Under the pieces are notes generated by a model. The model did no database searches. It was not told where the DNA came from and worked only from the letters and a program-made list of their open reading frames with translations. Positions 1-13,490 of a DNA stretch of 32,500 nucleotides are shown piece after piece. Each line of letters begins with the position of its first letter. The stretch's first letter is position 1. The DNA is from Dictyostelium firmibasis (lineage: Eukaryota; Evosea; Eumycetozoa; Dictyosteliales; Dictyosteliaceae): NCBI GenBank assembly GCA_036169595.1, contig CM069768.1:1162501-1195000 (forward strand), read 5' to 3'. The position numbers and the translations under genes were made by a program.

Positions 1-26
1 TGATTTTAAATTTTAATTTAAAATCA
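1..26. repeat. Perfect inverted repeat, 12-bp arms
   Basis: The first 26 bases are two perfectly complementary 12-bp arms (TGATTTTAAATT and its reverse complement) separated by TT. The repeat lies in what looks like the intron before the first visible exon of the reticulon-like gene. In DNA this A+T rich it may be chance. Confidence 0.5.
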
Positions 27-135
27 ATTACAAGAGTCATTGTAGGTTTTCATATTTTTTTTTTCTTTCTTTCTTTTCTTTTCTTTCGTTTCAGTTAAAT
101 TAACTTTTATATTTTTTTGTTTTTTTCTTTTACAG

Positions 136-759
136 CCAACACAAGATTCAAAAGATAGTTACGAAGATATTATCAATTTAATAATTAAAATAAAATTTGC
201 ATTCAGTGATTCATTATCAGAGTTGAATAGATTTAGACATGTAAATCCAACTAAAGTAAATATCTCTAAACATCACCTTCTATACTTTCCCAAATAAAAT
301 AGTTATATTTTTATTTGTAAACTAGTTTATTTCCCTTTTATATCAATATTATTAATTATTGTTAATTTTTTTTTTTTCTAGTTTAATATTCAAACATCGG
401 TTGTTTTGGGAGTTTTAGGTACTATTGGTATATTTTTCTCTGGATATACAATTATTGTATTGGTTGTATATTCAACCTTACTTTTACCATACATTTTATA
501 TGGAAAGAAACCACAAAATACAGGTCAACAATCTCAAGATCTTTTAAATAACATCGCAATTGTAATAAAACCAATCATTGAGAATATAATTAAAATTTCC
601 CAACAACTTTATGCTCAAATAGTAGATTTAGCTACAAATAAAAAACAACCATCACCAGGTATTCCAAATCAAAATTATTCAAATATCAATAATAATAACA
701 ATAATAGTAATAACAACAATAATAATAATAATAACAATAATAATAATTATAGTGATAAC

Positions 760-829
<70 letters not shown>

Positions 830-1053
830 GTGGCTTTGTTAATCTTAGTAAAATTGATGACGCAATAAATAAAAATATAAATTCAATTGGTAATAATATA
901 AATTCAATTGGTCAAAATAAATTATCACAACAAATTAACCAACAACAACAAGACGAACCAGAAGAAGAGTTTTTTTATGATGAAAGTACATTCACTAAAA
1001 ATAACAGTGGTTTCGTTAATCCTTCAAACCCAATCCTTAAAAAAAGATTTTAG
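136..1053 (+). CDS. Reticulon-like ER membrane protein, 3' part (5' end outside window)
   Basis: Two exons are visible: 136-255 (or ending at 240; both donors read GTAAAT and keep phase) and 382-1053, after acceptors TTTTACAG and TTTTTCTAG. The codons flow in phase 0. The second exon opens with a long hydrophobic segment ending in LLLPYILYGKK. It resembles the second membrane hairpin of reticulon-homology domains, where a DSL/NxxT-V..V..G..F.G.TLL....L...P..Y pattern is followed by an amphipathic helix; here the segment around IIENIIKISQQLY fits. The known family role is curving tubular ER membrane. The tail has an Asn tract (about 690-834) and the word SGFVN twice, then an acidic EEEFFYDE patch. 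A polyadenylation-like AATAAA follows near 1080. The ER-reticulon assignment is inferred from pattern only; another hairpin protein of the FAM134/ARL6IP1 kind is possible. Confidence 0.6.
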
Positions 1054-1199
1054 AAATGTAGTAAATTCTAAATGAAATGAATAAATAAATGAATTTTTTT
1101 TTTTTTAAAAAAAATGCAAACTACCTTTCAAATGTAATATTTCTTATTTTCTTTTATTTATTAAATTTAATATCTAATTCTTTGGTTTGTAATGATTTT

Positions 1200-2891
<1,692 letters not shown>

Positions 2892-3028
2892 CAAACCAAG
2901 TAGATTTTTATGAAGATAAATGTAATTCAATAGATACTTTTTATTAATGTAGCCTTTGTGTTCATGATATTTATCTGAATTTAGTTGGGTGTGTAATGCA
3001 AATGTTGAAATGGCAACAATCTTTTCAA

Positions 3029-4195
<1,167 letters not shown>

Positions 4196-4714
4196 TGGAG
4201 AGGTTGTTATTATTTTATTGCTTGTTGTTTTATTGTTATTGATTTAAATTAGATTTATTACATTTGAAAGAGGATAATACAAAAAAAATAAAAAATAAAA
4301 AAAAAAAAATAAAAAAAAAAAAAATAAATTAAAAAACGAAAAAAGATTGATTTTTAATTTATTTATTTTTATTTTTTGTTTTATAAAACAAAAACAAATC
4401 TTCAATGGGATTCATTTGATACTATTCCAAATAAAGAGTTTTTATTTTTTTTAATATTTTTAAATTGTATTCACAAACTAAAAAGAGATTGAAACTTGAT
4501 GTAATGGACATTTTTTTTATATTCTTTTATTTAAAAAGAAAAAAAAGGTTTGTATTGAATAATAATAATACTACATTTGTTTAATAATCGAGTTTGAGTA
4601 TTACTATTACTATTACTATTGCTATTATTACGATTACTATTATTATAATTAATATTATTATTGTTATTGTTTTTATTATAATTTTCATTATTTTCTATGA
4701 TATCATTTTGATTT
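4196..4714. other. Intergenic A+T-rich DNA
   Basis: Upstream region of the SAP-like gene. It holds A-runs near 4280-4325 and an irregular TTACTA/TTATTA repeat at about 4596-4690. No gene is seen. Confidence 0.6.
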
Positions 4715-4965
4715 TTATAGTCACAGGGGATGGTAGAGGCTTGTCGTTTAAAGCTTTCATATCACTCTTGGCTCAATTATACAATCCAACAAATAATACA
4801 TTAACCAAAGCTGAATTATTAAAAAGAATTAGAGGAGATGCACTAGACTTTGTGTCAGGTATGAATTCCGAGGTAACAGCACAGGACATAATAGATGGAT
4901 TGAAAAACACATATGACGCAGCTGAACCAGATATGGTCAATTCATACCTTCCGATCCCAATGCAT
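4715..4965 (+). mobile_element. Gag-like retroelement fossil fragment
   Basis: A short segment of visibly higher G+C than its surroundings encodes a peptide with gag-type helices (words such as SFKAFISLLAQLYNP, ELLKRIRGDALDFV and GLKNTYDAAEPD). This is the pattern of the capsid N-terminal region of LTR retrotransposon Gag proteins. The most likely kin are the Ty3/gypsy-type elements of Dictyostelium (Skipper or DGLT-A), but I cannot decide the family. It is a broken relic: only this small piece is present, with no protease, reverse transcriptase, integrase or terminal repeats recognisable on either side. Its readable state suggests it is not among the oldest relics. Confidence 0.45.
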
Positions 4966-5292
4966 TACATTTTATTATTCAGAAAAAAAAGAAAAAGAAA
5001 AAAAATAAATAAACAAATAATTTTTTCACTTTATCAACTTTATTTTTTAAAAATATTTTATTAAAAAAAAAAAGAAACCAATAATTTCCTTTTTTCAACA
5101 CAATATATTTATTTCAATGATTTTTTTTTTAAAAAATTTTTTTTCTTTATTTAATTTAATTTTTTTTTTCTCGATAATTTAAAAAATGTAAATTAAAAAA
5201 ATTTAATATTGTGGGGGAAATACCTAGTTATATTTTGTAAACCATTTTATTTATTTTTTTATATGTAATTTTTTAAAATTAATTATATATTT

Positions 5293-5700
5293 TTATAAAC
5301 ATTCAAGACAGCAAGATGTTTCTTTTTTAATTGGCGCAGAACCATTTGGACATTCAACTGGTGGACATTCATAAATTGAGCAATCATTTACACAAGTTGA
5401 ACAACAGCCTAATTCATTCAATATTGAAAAGGTACCATTTTCACAATTTTCATCATTACATTCAACTAAATCACAATTAATTTTACAAACTGGGCAACAC
5501 ATTTCCGATTTTATAGGAGTGGCTTTCCATCTATATAAAATTTCATTTTCTTTACATTTTAATTTTGGACATACAATTCCACCACAATCAAACTTTTTTG
5601 ATTCTCCATAAACAAATATTTGTGGTTGTAAGAAATAATCGAAACTATTAGTTAAAAGAATAATTAAAATAATTGTAAAAAATTTACAATATAATTTCAT
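5293..5700 (-). CDS. Secreted cysteine-rich repeat protein, three units
   Basis: A single-exon gene of 135 residues starting at ATG 5700, preceded on its own strand by a long A-run, as is usual here. Residues 1 to about 32 form a signal peptide with a long hydrophobic core (FFTIILIILL). The mature part is three copies of a Cys unit: C-x4-C-x3/4-C, a variable stretch, then CC-x2-C (endings CCPVC, CCSTC and CCLEC). The unit resembles VWC-like extracellular domains and is the same as the repeat in the gene at 6696-8197, which lies on the same strand. The two are probably paralogues. An extracellular matrix, coat or secreted role is inferred; no enzymatic residues are seen. Confidence 0.8.
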   Translation of the reverse strand: MKLYCKFFTIILIILLTNSFDYFLQPQIFVYGESKKFDCGGIVCPKLKCKENEILYRWKATPIKSEMCCPVCKINCDLVECNDENCENGTFSILNELGCCSTCVNDCSIYECPPVECPNGSAPIKKETSCCLECL

Positions 5701-6695
5701 TTTTTTTTTTTTTTTTTTTCTTTTGTTATTGTTAAAATATATAAATTTTTTTGGTTATAATAAAAATATTCTTTAAATTTTTTTCTTTTCTTTAATTAGA
5801 ATTGAAGTAAAATTATTAATAAATATGTTATTATATTTTTTTTATAAAAAGTTTTTTTTATGTGATTTTAAAATAAAAAATATATAAATAAAATATTTCG
5901 ATATGATATTTTGTAATTTGATTTTATACAAAATTTATTTAAATAATCATTACAAACATTCAATAAAAAAATAAAAAAATAAAAAATTAAAATAAAAAAA
6001 TAAAATAATAATAAAATTAATAATAATAAAAAAAAAATAATAAATTAAGATTATCACAAAAAAAAATAAAAAAAGTTATGTCGAATTTTAAGCACCACAA
6101 TTATAGTGGTAGATCATTTTTGGTAAAAAAAAAAAAAAAAAAAAAAGAAAACTCTATCATAAAGAAAAAAAAAAAAAATTGGTGGTATTAAGTTAAAAAT
6201 GACTTCTCTTTGTTTTTTTTATTATTATTTTTTTTTTACCATTAAATAAAAAAAAGACTATTTGTATCAAGTATAATTATATCCATTAATCTGGTCCCTA
6301 ATAAAATATTTAATTTATTTTTTGTATCGTTTTAATCAGAATTAGATCTTTTTTATTTTTTTTTTATTTATTTTTTTTTAAGAGAAAACATATATATCTT
6401 CACTAAAAAAAAAAAAAAAAAACTTAAAAAAAATAAAGTTTCCTTTTTTGATTTTTATTTTAATTTTATATCTTATCCATTCAATGTTTTATATCTTACT
6501 TATATTATTAACAATTCAAAAAAAAAAAAGTGCCCCTAATGAGTTTTAGGGTTTTTTTTTATTTTTATTTTTTTTATTTTTTGTTTTTTTTTTTTTTAAC
6601 TAAAAAAAAATATCAACAGTTTTTTATTTTTTTTTTTTTTTTAAAAAAAACATAAGGAATAAAAAATATTATGAAAGATTAAAATTCTATTTGTT
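5701..6695. other. Intergenic region, no gene seen
   Basis: Nearly pure A+T with many homopolymers. The only notable structures are small inverted repeats: ACCAC/GTGGT at 6094-6110 and the hairpin at 6534-6551. Confidence 0.6.
6518..6561. terminator. Hairpin flanked by A-run and T-run, downstream of the Cys-rich gene
   Basis: CCCTAA (6534-6539) and TTAGGG (6546-6551) pair around a 6-nt loop. An A-run on the left and a T-run on the right can extend the stem, with GTGC unpaired. It lies about 145 bp beyond the stop codon of the minus-strand gene at 6696. It could be a 3'-end or transcription-termination structure; the role is a guess. Confidence 0.25.
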
Positions 6696-8197
6696 TTAAG
6701 CAGTTTCAAGTGGTTGGGTTTCACAAGAATTACAACATTGACCCGATAATTTTGGACCAACACATTGTGGGCACATAATACCAGTACAATCTGGGTTTGG
6801 TCTACAAATTGGACAACAACGGTCTGGTGGTGTATAGAGTGATTCATTGACTGTGCATGTTGGACGGAGACATTGGACAGCTGAACAATTAACTGGTGGA
6901 CATTTATAGCAACATTCATTTGGATCTTTAGTTGGTTTTGAACCATCTTCACATACTGGCATAGCACATTTTACAGTTGTGCAGTCCGGTCCGACTGGAA
7001 TGGTTTCACAAGAATTACAACATTGACCTGGTAATTTTGGGCCAACACACTGTGGGCACATAATATCAGTACAATTTGGATTTGGTCTACAAACTCCACA
7101 GCATTTACCGGGTGGAGTGTAAAGGAATTCGTCCTCTTTGCATAATGGCATCATACATCTGACTTTTGAGCAATCTACTGATGGGCATTTGTAGCAGCAT
7201 TCATTTGGATCTTTAGTTGGTTTTGAACCATCTTCACATACTGGCATAGCACATTTAATAGTTGTACAATCTTGTTTACATTTTCTACAACATTCACCCT
7301 CTGGTTTATATGAAACCCAACCAATCATACAATCAACAATTGGGCATAAAGCATTTTTACAGTCTAAAATTGGATTTGGTCTACAAATTGGACAACAACG
7401 TTCTGGTGGTGTATAGAGGGATTCATTGACTGTGCATGTTGGACGGAGACATTGAACAGCTGAGCAATCAACTGGTGGACATTTATAGCAACATTCATTT
7501 GGATTTTTTATTGGTTTTGAACCATCTTCACATACTGGCATAGCACATTTAATAGTTGTACAATCTTGTTTACATTTTCTACAACATTCACCCTCTGGTT
7601 TATATGATACCCAACCAATCATACAATCAATAATTGGGCAAATAACATGAGCACATGGATTCACTGTTGGTATCTTTACACATGTTGGGCAACATTCTCC
7701 AACTGGAACTTGTGTAATATATCCTGGTGCACATTTTGGAATTCCACATTGAATTGCTTTACAATCTCTTTGACAAATTTGACAACATTCGCTATATGAA
7801 AAAAGAAAAAAAAAATTAAAAAAATTAAAAAATGTTTATAAATTATATATACATATTCACTTATTTTAAAAATAATTTTTACCCTTCTGGTTTTGTTAAA
7901 TAATAACCTTTTTTACATTTTGGAGTAAAACAATCAACTAAACTACAATCTAACATACAATTTTCACAACATTCACTAATTTAAAAATAATTAATAAAAA
8001 ATTAATAAATAATAAAAAAATATAGATAATTACCCTTTCTTTTTATATGGGACTTGACCTTCAGTACAATTTGGAGCCATACAACGCACTAATCTACAAT
8101 CAGTTTTTGCTTCTGTATCAATTTCATTTTCTTCACCAAAAACGAATGAACAACATATTAACACTAAAATTAAAGAAAGAATTAATTTTAATTTCAT
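6696..8197 (-). CDS. Secreted cysteine-rich protein with 13 tandem 29-aa repeats (3 exons)
   Basis: Exons on the minus strand are 8197-8034, 7975-7883 and 7791-6696, giving 450 residues. Introns are 7976-8033 and 7792-7882, both pure A+T, with GTAA donors and TTAG/ATAG acceptors. The signal peptide is MKLKLILSLILVLICCSFVFG. The rest is about 13 units of the form DC-x2-v-x-C-x2-P-x-C-x-(D/E)G...(E)CC-x2-C. Two units (10 and 13, around CPQCVGPKL) are shortened. Units 4-6 are copied as 7-9, and 8-10 as 11-13, with high nucleotide identity, so the array grew by recent unequal exchange. Both introns cut the same point of their unit (the Gly codon before ECC, phase 2). The fold is VWC-like by Cys spacing. 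A disulphide-rich extracellular structural or adhesive protein is inferred. No gene name is recognised. Confidence 0.85.
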
Positions 8198-8285
8198 TTT
8201 TATATTAATTATTATTATTAAAATTATTATAATTTGTAAATAATATTTAAAATGATGAATGAAGAAAAAAATAAAAATAAAGTTT

Positions 8286-8327
<42 letters not shown>

Positions 8328-9188
8328 CTTTAATGGAAATCAATAAAATAAAATATAAATTTATTTTTTAAAAAATTATTATAATCTTTTGATAAATTTG
8401 GAAATCAAATAGAAATTTAATAAAAATTTTTATAATTTCTTTGCAAAGATAACTTTTTTTTTTTTGTTTTTTTTTTTAAAAAATTTGCAAATGGGGTTTT
8501 TACTATCACACATTCAAAGAATAAGTTTAAAAATGAATTTAATTTGATTTTATCTATATTATCATTAGAGACAAGATAAAGTGTTTTTTTTTTTTTTCTT
8601 ACTTTAATGTTTCAAATAAAAATAGATTTTTTCAAAAATCATTTTAATTGGTTAAATAAATTAATTTTTTTTATGTGTAATATTAAAAACATTTTGATTG
8701 GAGGGGGAAATTTTAAATATTTAAAAAAAAAATATTAATATTTAAAATATATAATATAAAATATTTGAAAAAAAAAATGAAGTAATAAAACATAACATAT
8801 AACCCTTTATAAGGTTATATTGAACTCAATTGGTGGTGATATTCTAAACCAATTATAGAAATAATGATGCATACATATTATATTATATATATTAATATTA
8901 TATAAATTATATGAATACCATTAAACAAAGATCTATTTAAAAAAAAAAATAAAAAAAAAAAATAAAAAAAAAAAATTAATTTTATTCTATTTGACCAAAT
9001 TAACAAGTTATAATCAATTTAAAGTTTATCGTTTATTTTTTGTTTTTTTTTCTTTTTTATGCCACACCTTTTTAAAAAAAAAAAAATTGTAATTTACAAT
9101 TTGGTCCAATTTCAAATAAAAAACCTTTCGATTAATTTTTGGTTTTTTTTTAATTTTTTTTAGATTTATTTATTTTAAAAATTTAAAT
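8198..9188. other. Intergenic region, no gene seen
   Basis: Promoter side of the 13-repeat Cys-rich gene and 3' side of the ADP-ribosyltransferase gene. It contains a T-run of about 40 bases near 8288-8323 and a perfect inverted repeat at 8797-8820. I see no coding stretch or RNA gene. Confidence 0.6.
8797..8820. repeat. Inverted repeat with 8-bp perfect arms
   Basis: ATATAACC (8797-8804) and GGTTATAT (8813-8820) are exact reverse complements around an 8-nt spacer. The arms include two G:C pairs each, which is uncommon in this region. Function unknown. Confidence 0.5.
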
Positions 9189-10052
9189 TTATTTAACTCT
9201 TTTAAAATAAACTTTATATTCAACGAATACCTGACTTGATTCATATACAATATATTCACGAAGTTGTAAAGCAGCTTTTGGACCATAATTTGGTTTTGAT
9301 TCGCCAATGACACTATTGTAGATATTGATACCATTTGGTTTTTTTGGTTCAGTTCTACGACCATTCCAAAATTGACCTGGGCCATTACCACGGAAAACAT
9401 TTTCAACCAAACAATCACCCATTACAACACGACAAACTAATAAACAAACTTCATCACTTGCTTTACATTTACAAGTGTTAGCTTGGAAACCACTACAAGT
9501 ACAAGCACCTGCATGACAATATTGATTTGATTTCGATGAATTCTCTGCAAAGTAAAGTCCAGCACCAAACATACCTTCTAGAGAACAAAATCTTGGATCA
9601 AAACCAAATTTAGCGATACCAGCAACCGATGAAACATTCAAACCATGAAATAAGTACAATTCATTGGCTTTTGTGTCTAAAGAGGGACTACCAGGAATAT
9701 TGGTGATGACACTATGAATTGGTGGACATAAACCATTATTATCATCGATGATCTTTTGTTTTCTAGCATGATAACTAACCCATAACATGGGGTTTTGTAC
9801 TCTAACTACACGAGTAACCTTTAAATCATTAAAAACAATAGGTGATAATGTACTTATACCTTTATGATTATTTGATATGGTTTGATTGAATAATTTACTC
9901 ATCCATTGGAATTCATTTTCATGTGATTTTACATCCACTTCTTTATAATTCATTGAATCTACATCAGTCCATGTATTTGGACATTTAATTATATCTGAAA
10001 TTGAAATTGTACTCATTGTAGATGATAAAGTTGGTTTAGGTGTTGTTGTAGG

Positions 10053-10083
<31 letters not shown>

Positions 10084-11189
10084 GCTATTGGTGTTACAGT
10101 TGCAGTTGATGTTAATTTACCTTTACTACCTGATCTGGTTATTGGTGCGGTGGTAGTAGTTGTTGCTGGTGTTGATGTTGCATGAGAAGCAGCCATTGCA
10201 TTCATTGCAGTTGCTGCATTTGAAATCTTTTGTGATTTTGTTAATTGTTTCTTTGGTCTAACTTTTAATGGATCCTCCCTCTTTAAATTTCTTCTTTTTG
10301 ATTCATCATCACATCTTCTTTGTAACATATTTTGGAAATCAACAAAACGTTCATTGTCAACCTTTAATTTCTTTTTATTCTTTGAGAATGCTTTCTCTAA
10401 TTTCTTATTCATATTTAAATCATATCCAATCCAAACATCTTGATGACCACCACCTTTACTTGGTCCACCATTTGAATCACCTGCCCAAAACCATTTTGCT
10501 ATATAATCTTCATCATCTTCATCATCGCTACTATCATCACTATCACTATCACTATCACTGTCACTATCATTGTCACTATCACTATCACTATCACTATCAC
10601 TATTTTCGCTTGCTGTATCACTATCATCGCTATTAACTATCTTTCTTTTTCTTCTTCTATTTATTGTATTTTTTGGTGGCGGTAATTTTGATCCTGGAAT
10701 ACTTTTTATTTTTATTAAAAAACAAAAAAATTTAAGTAAGAAAACATTTATTTTTTTTTTAAAAAATTATTATTATTTTACATACATTTCTTGTCTTTCA
10801 ACTGTTCTCATTTTAGTTGGATCGTCATATCTTGTTTGTATCATATTTTTAAAATCAATATATCTTAACTTATCAATTTTAAAATCTGAGTATTTTTTAA
10901 GTTTAGGTTTCATAAGATGCATTTGATATTGTAATTCAATCTCTGAATTCATTTTAGCATCATATTCTATTAAAACATCTTGTGAAGCACCTGCTCCTGA
11001 ATCTCCTGCCCAACACCATTGAATTTTCTTTTGTGTTGATGATGTTGTTGTTGTTGATGCTGCTGTTGATGCTGTTGTTGATGCTGTTGATGCAGCGGAT
11101 GGTATATTTACAGTTGTTGGTATAGAAACAGTAGATGATGAAGGTGTAACAGCATTAGATGATGTCACTGGTTTTTTTTTGGGTGGCAT
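9189..11189 (-). CDS. PARP-type ADP-ribosyltransferase with two WWE domains (2 exons)
   Basis: Exon 1 is 11189-10786 and exon 2 is 10701-9189. The 84-nt intron has a GTATGT donor and an AAAAAG acceptor and joins in phase, giving 638 residues. WWE domain 1 (about 53-131) begins IQWCWAGDSG; WWE domain 2 (about 203-283) begins AKWFWAGDSN. An acidic Ser-Asp repeat linker lies between them. After Thr-rich low complexity comes the PARP catalytic domain (about 425-638) with an intact H-Y-E triad: H487 in LFHGL, Y518 in GAGLYFAEN and E617 in LREYIVYES. This predicts polymerase-competent chemistry using NAD+. WWE domains bind iso-ADP-ribose or link to ubiquitination. The catalytic part looks tankyrase-like (QV..EYKVYFKR end, and CxC-type Cys cluster CHAGACTC/CKCK near the zinc site of tankyrases). 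Which D. discoideum PARP paralogue it is I cannot say. Confidence 0.9.
10512..10610. repeat. (ATCACT)n repeat encoding Ser-Asp
   Basis: An imperfect hexamer array inside exon 2 of the ADP-ribosyltransferase. On the minus strand it reads AGT GAT (Ser-Asp) and forms the acidic linker between the two WWE domains. Confidence 0.85.
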
Positions 11190-11444
11190 ATTTTTAAGAA
11201 ATATCTATATATTTGTATATATATAAAATTAATTTATTTGTTTTTTTTTTTTGAAAAGAAAAATCTTATAAAAAAAATTAAAAAAAAAATTAAAAAAAAA
11301 AAGTCAAAAAAAAAAGCGCAATATTTTTTTAAAAATTTCAAAGAAATCATAATTTTCAAAAAAAAAAAAAAAGAAAAAAAAAAAGAAATAAAATAAAGAG
11401 TTGGAAGTTTTTTAAAAAAAAAAAATAAAACCTTTTAAAATATT

Positions 11445-11732
11445 TTATTCATGTGGGGTTATTGAATTAATTCCAGAATGTCCTCCACTACCATAGTTTG
11501 TTGAAGCATATCTCTTTAACTGATCTTCAAGACTACATGAAAAATTGTTTGTATAATTTTTGAAAATTATTTTTTCATTGGAATTTTGAATAGTTGAATT
11601 TGAAATTAAATTATTACAATTTCCTGTGATTTTTAATAATAAGTCTATTAAATAATAATTTATTAATAAATATATATGTATTTAAATCAAATAAAAAAAA
11701 AAAAGATGGATAGACATACTTGAAATTGACAT
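11445..11732 (-). CDS. Small two-exon protein of 70 residues, unknown function
   Basis: Exon 1 is only 13 nt (11732-11720: ATG plus three codons and one base), followed by a GTATGT donor. The acceptor is TTTAATAG, and exon 2 is 11644-11445, ending in TAA. The spliced product starts MSISNLLLKITGNCNNL and ends GGHSGINSITPHE. Gene-like properties are the canonical splice sites, the A+T-only intron, the clean frame across the junction and the higher G+C of exon 2. The neighbour at 12378-12652 has the same layout. The Ser/Asn-rich body and Gly-rich tail recall the many small, clustered Dictyostelium proteins of the HssA/UPF0512 kind, but I cannot assign it to a family. No signal peptide or membrane segment is evident. 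Confidence 0.6.
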
Positions 11733-12377
11733 TTTAAAATTTAATTAATTTCTAGGGTTTATTAAATTTGTTTTTTTTTCTGAATTGATTTTTCAAAAAA
11801 AAAATCTCTCTAAAATAGTTTTTTTTTTAAATTGTTGGCAGCAGTGAAATTTTTAAAGTCGGTTTGAAAATGTGTTAATTATTGGTAATTGATATATGAA
11901 AAAGAATAAATTATTTTTAATTTTTCTCATCAACACAAAAATGACAACATATATCTTTTTCTAGTTGCAAGTTTTTTTTTTTTATAAATAATTATTACCA
12001 TTTACTTAAACAAAAAAACAATTGAAATCTAAAAAAAAAAAAAAAAAAAAAAATTTATTAAATCTATAAAAAATGGATATATTAATTTAAATTGTAAATA
12101 AAAAATTAGATAAAAGATATTATAGATCTATAATTTTTTTAAAAAAAATAAACAAACAAAAAAAACAAATAAAAAAAAACATATTTCTAAAGAAAATAAT
12201 AAGTAAAATTAAAAATATTTTTGATTAAATTAATGAAACAAAAAAAATAAAAAAATAAAAAAATAATAATAATAATTAAGGTTTTTCAAAGTTTTTTATT
12301 GAATTTTTTTATATGTATAATTTTTTTTATTTATAATTTTTTTATAGAAATAATAAAATAAAATATTAATTAAATAT

Positions 12378-12652
12378 TTAACATCTTGGTCCATTTCCTT
12401 TTATATGACATATTCCTCCCCAATTAATATTTTTTTTATTACAAATTGAACATGAAACACAATTTAAACTTTGATTATTTAATTTTTCATTTGAAAAAAA
12501 AGTAGAACTTTTAGAACCAAAGTTTTTTTGATTTAATGAGTTTCTAATTATTAATGCTAAATTATTATAAAAGATTAATTTATTGATAAATTTTTTTATA
12601 TTTAAATTTATAATAAATATAGAAATTTATAAAACATACCTTGAAATATCAT
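12378..12652 (-). CDS. Small two-exon Cys-containing protein of 63 residues, unknown function
   Basis: Exon 1 is 13 nt (12652-12640), with the donor GTATGT. The acceptor is ATAATTTAG, and exon 2 is 12556-12378, ending in TAA. The product begins MIFQALIIRNSLNQKNFGSK and ends with a Cys- and Gly-containing tail (CVSCSIC, WGGICHIKGNGPRC). Exon 1 length, intron phase (1) and donor are identical to the 70-residue gene about 650 bp downstream, so the two are likely diverged paralogues. CxxCxxC followed by CxH and a terminal C could bind metal, but this is speculation. No known family is recognised. Confidence 0.6.
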
Positions 12653-13056
12653 TTTTTTAGGTTTTTTTTTTTGTTTTTTTTAAATGAATTGAATTGAATT
12701 TAATTGAATGATTTTAAAAAAAAATAAAAATTTCTTTTAAATACAAATTTTTTTTTAAAATTCATTTTTGAAATTAATTATATTATCATTGTATTGTTAT
12801 TGTTTTTAATGATTATACCAAAAAAAAAAAAAATAGAAACGGTTGATTGAAAAATTAAAAACAATGTTTGAGTTTTTTTATGAAAAAAGACTAATGTTCC
12901 AAGTTTTTTTTTTTTTTATTTTAAAATTAATTTTTAAAATCACACCATACCAATTTTATGAACTTGGTTAAAAAAAAAAAAAAAATTTCAATCTAATACC
13001 AAATTTATAGATATTTTTAAAAATTGAACAATTTTGGTAAAAAAAAAAAAAAAAAA

Positions 13057-13094
<38 letters not shown>

Positions 13095-13456
13095 TAGATA
13101 ATATTAATTTTTAATGTTTTTTGCAAAAAAAATAATTATTTGTAATAACCGACATATTCAAAAAAAACAGAAAATATATAAAAAAATTTTATATTAATTA
13201 ATTTTAAAAATTTTGAAGTGAAAAATTAAAAACACTTTAAACTTATAGCATGAGCCAATCCCAAAAAAAGCAAATAATTATTTTTTGCAAGTTTTTTTTT
13301 AAATGAGTTTTAAAAATTAATTATACAATCATTGTTGAGTAAGTTGATTGAATAATTGAAAACAAATTTGAATTTTTTTATATTGAAAAATACTAATATT
13401 CAAAGTCAATTTCATTTTATAATGAAAATATTTAGCACAAAATTATTAACATTTTT

Positions 13457-13490
<34 letters not shown>

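Noticed and set aside
2892-2930. TTG at 2930 as a start codon
   Set aside because: Dictyostelium nuclear genes start at ATG. The first ATG is at 2891, or the frame continues from an upstream exon.
6534-6551. CCCTAA/TTAGGG as telomere repeat
   Set aside because: A single palindromic copy, not a tandem array; Dictyostelium chromosome ends are not built of TTAGGG repeats.
10268-10926. Plus-strand His/Tyr-rich and Ser/Leu-rich ORFs
   Set aside because: Antisense shadows of the WWE/PARP gene; His-Tyr runs come from the Ser-Asp hexamer repeat.
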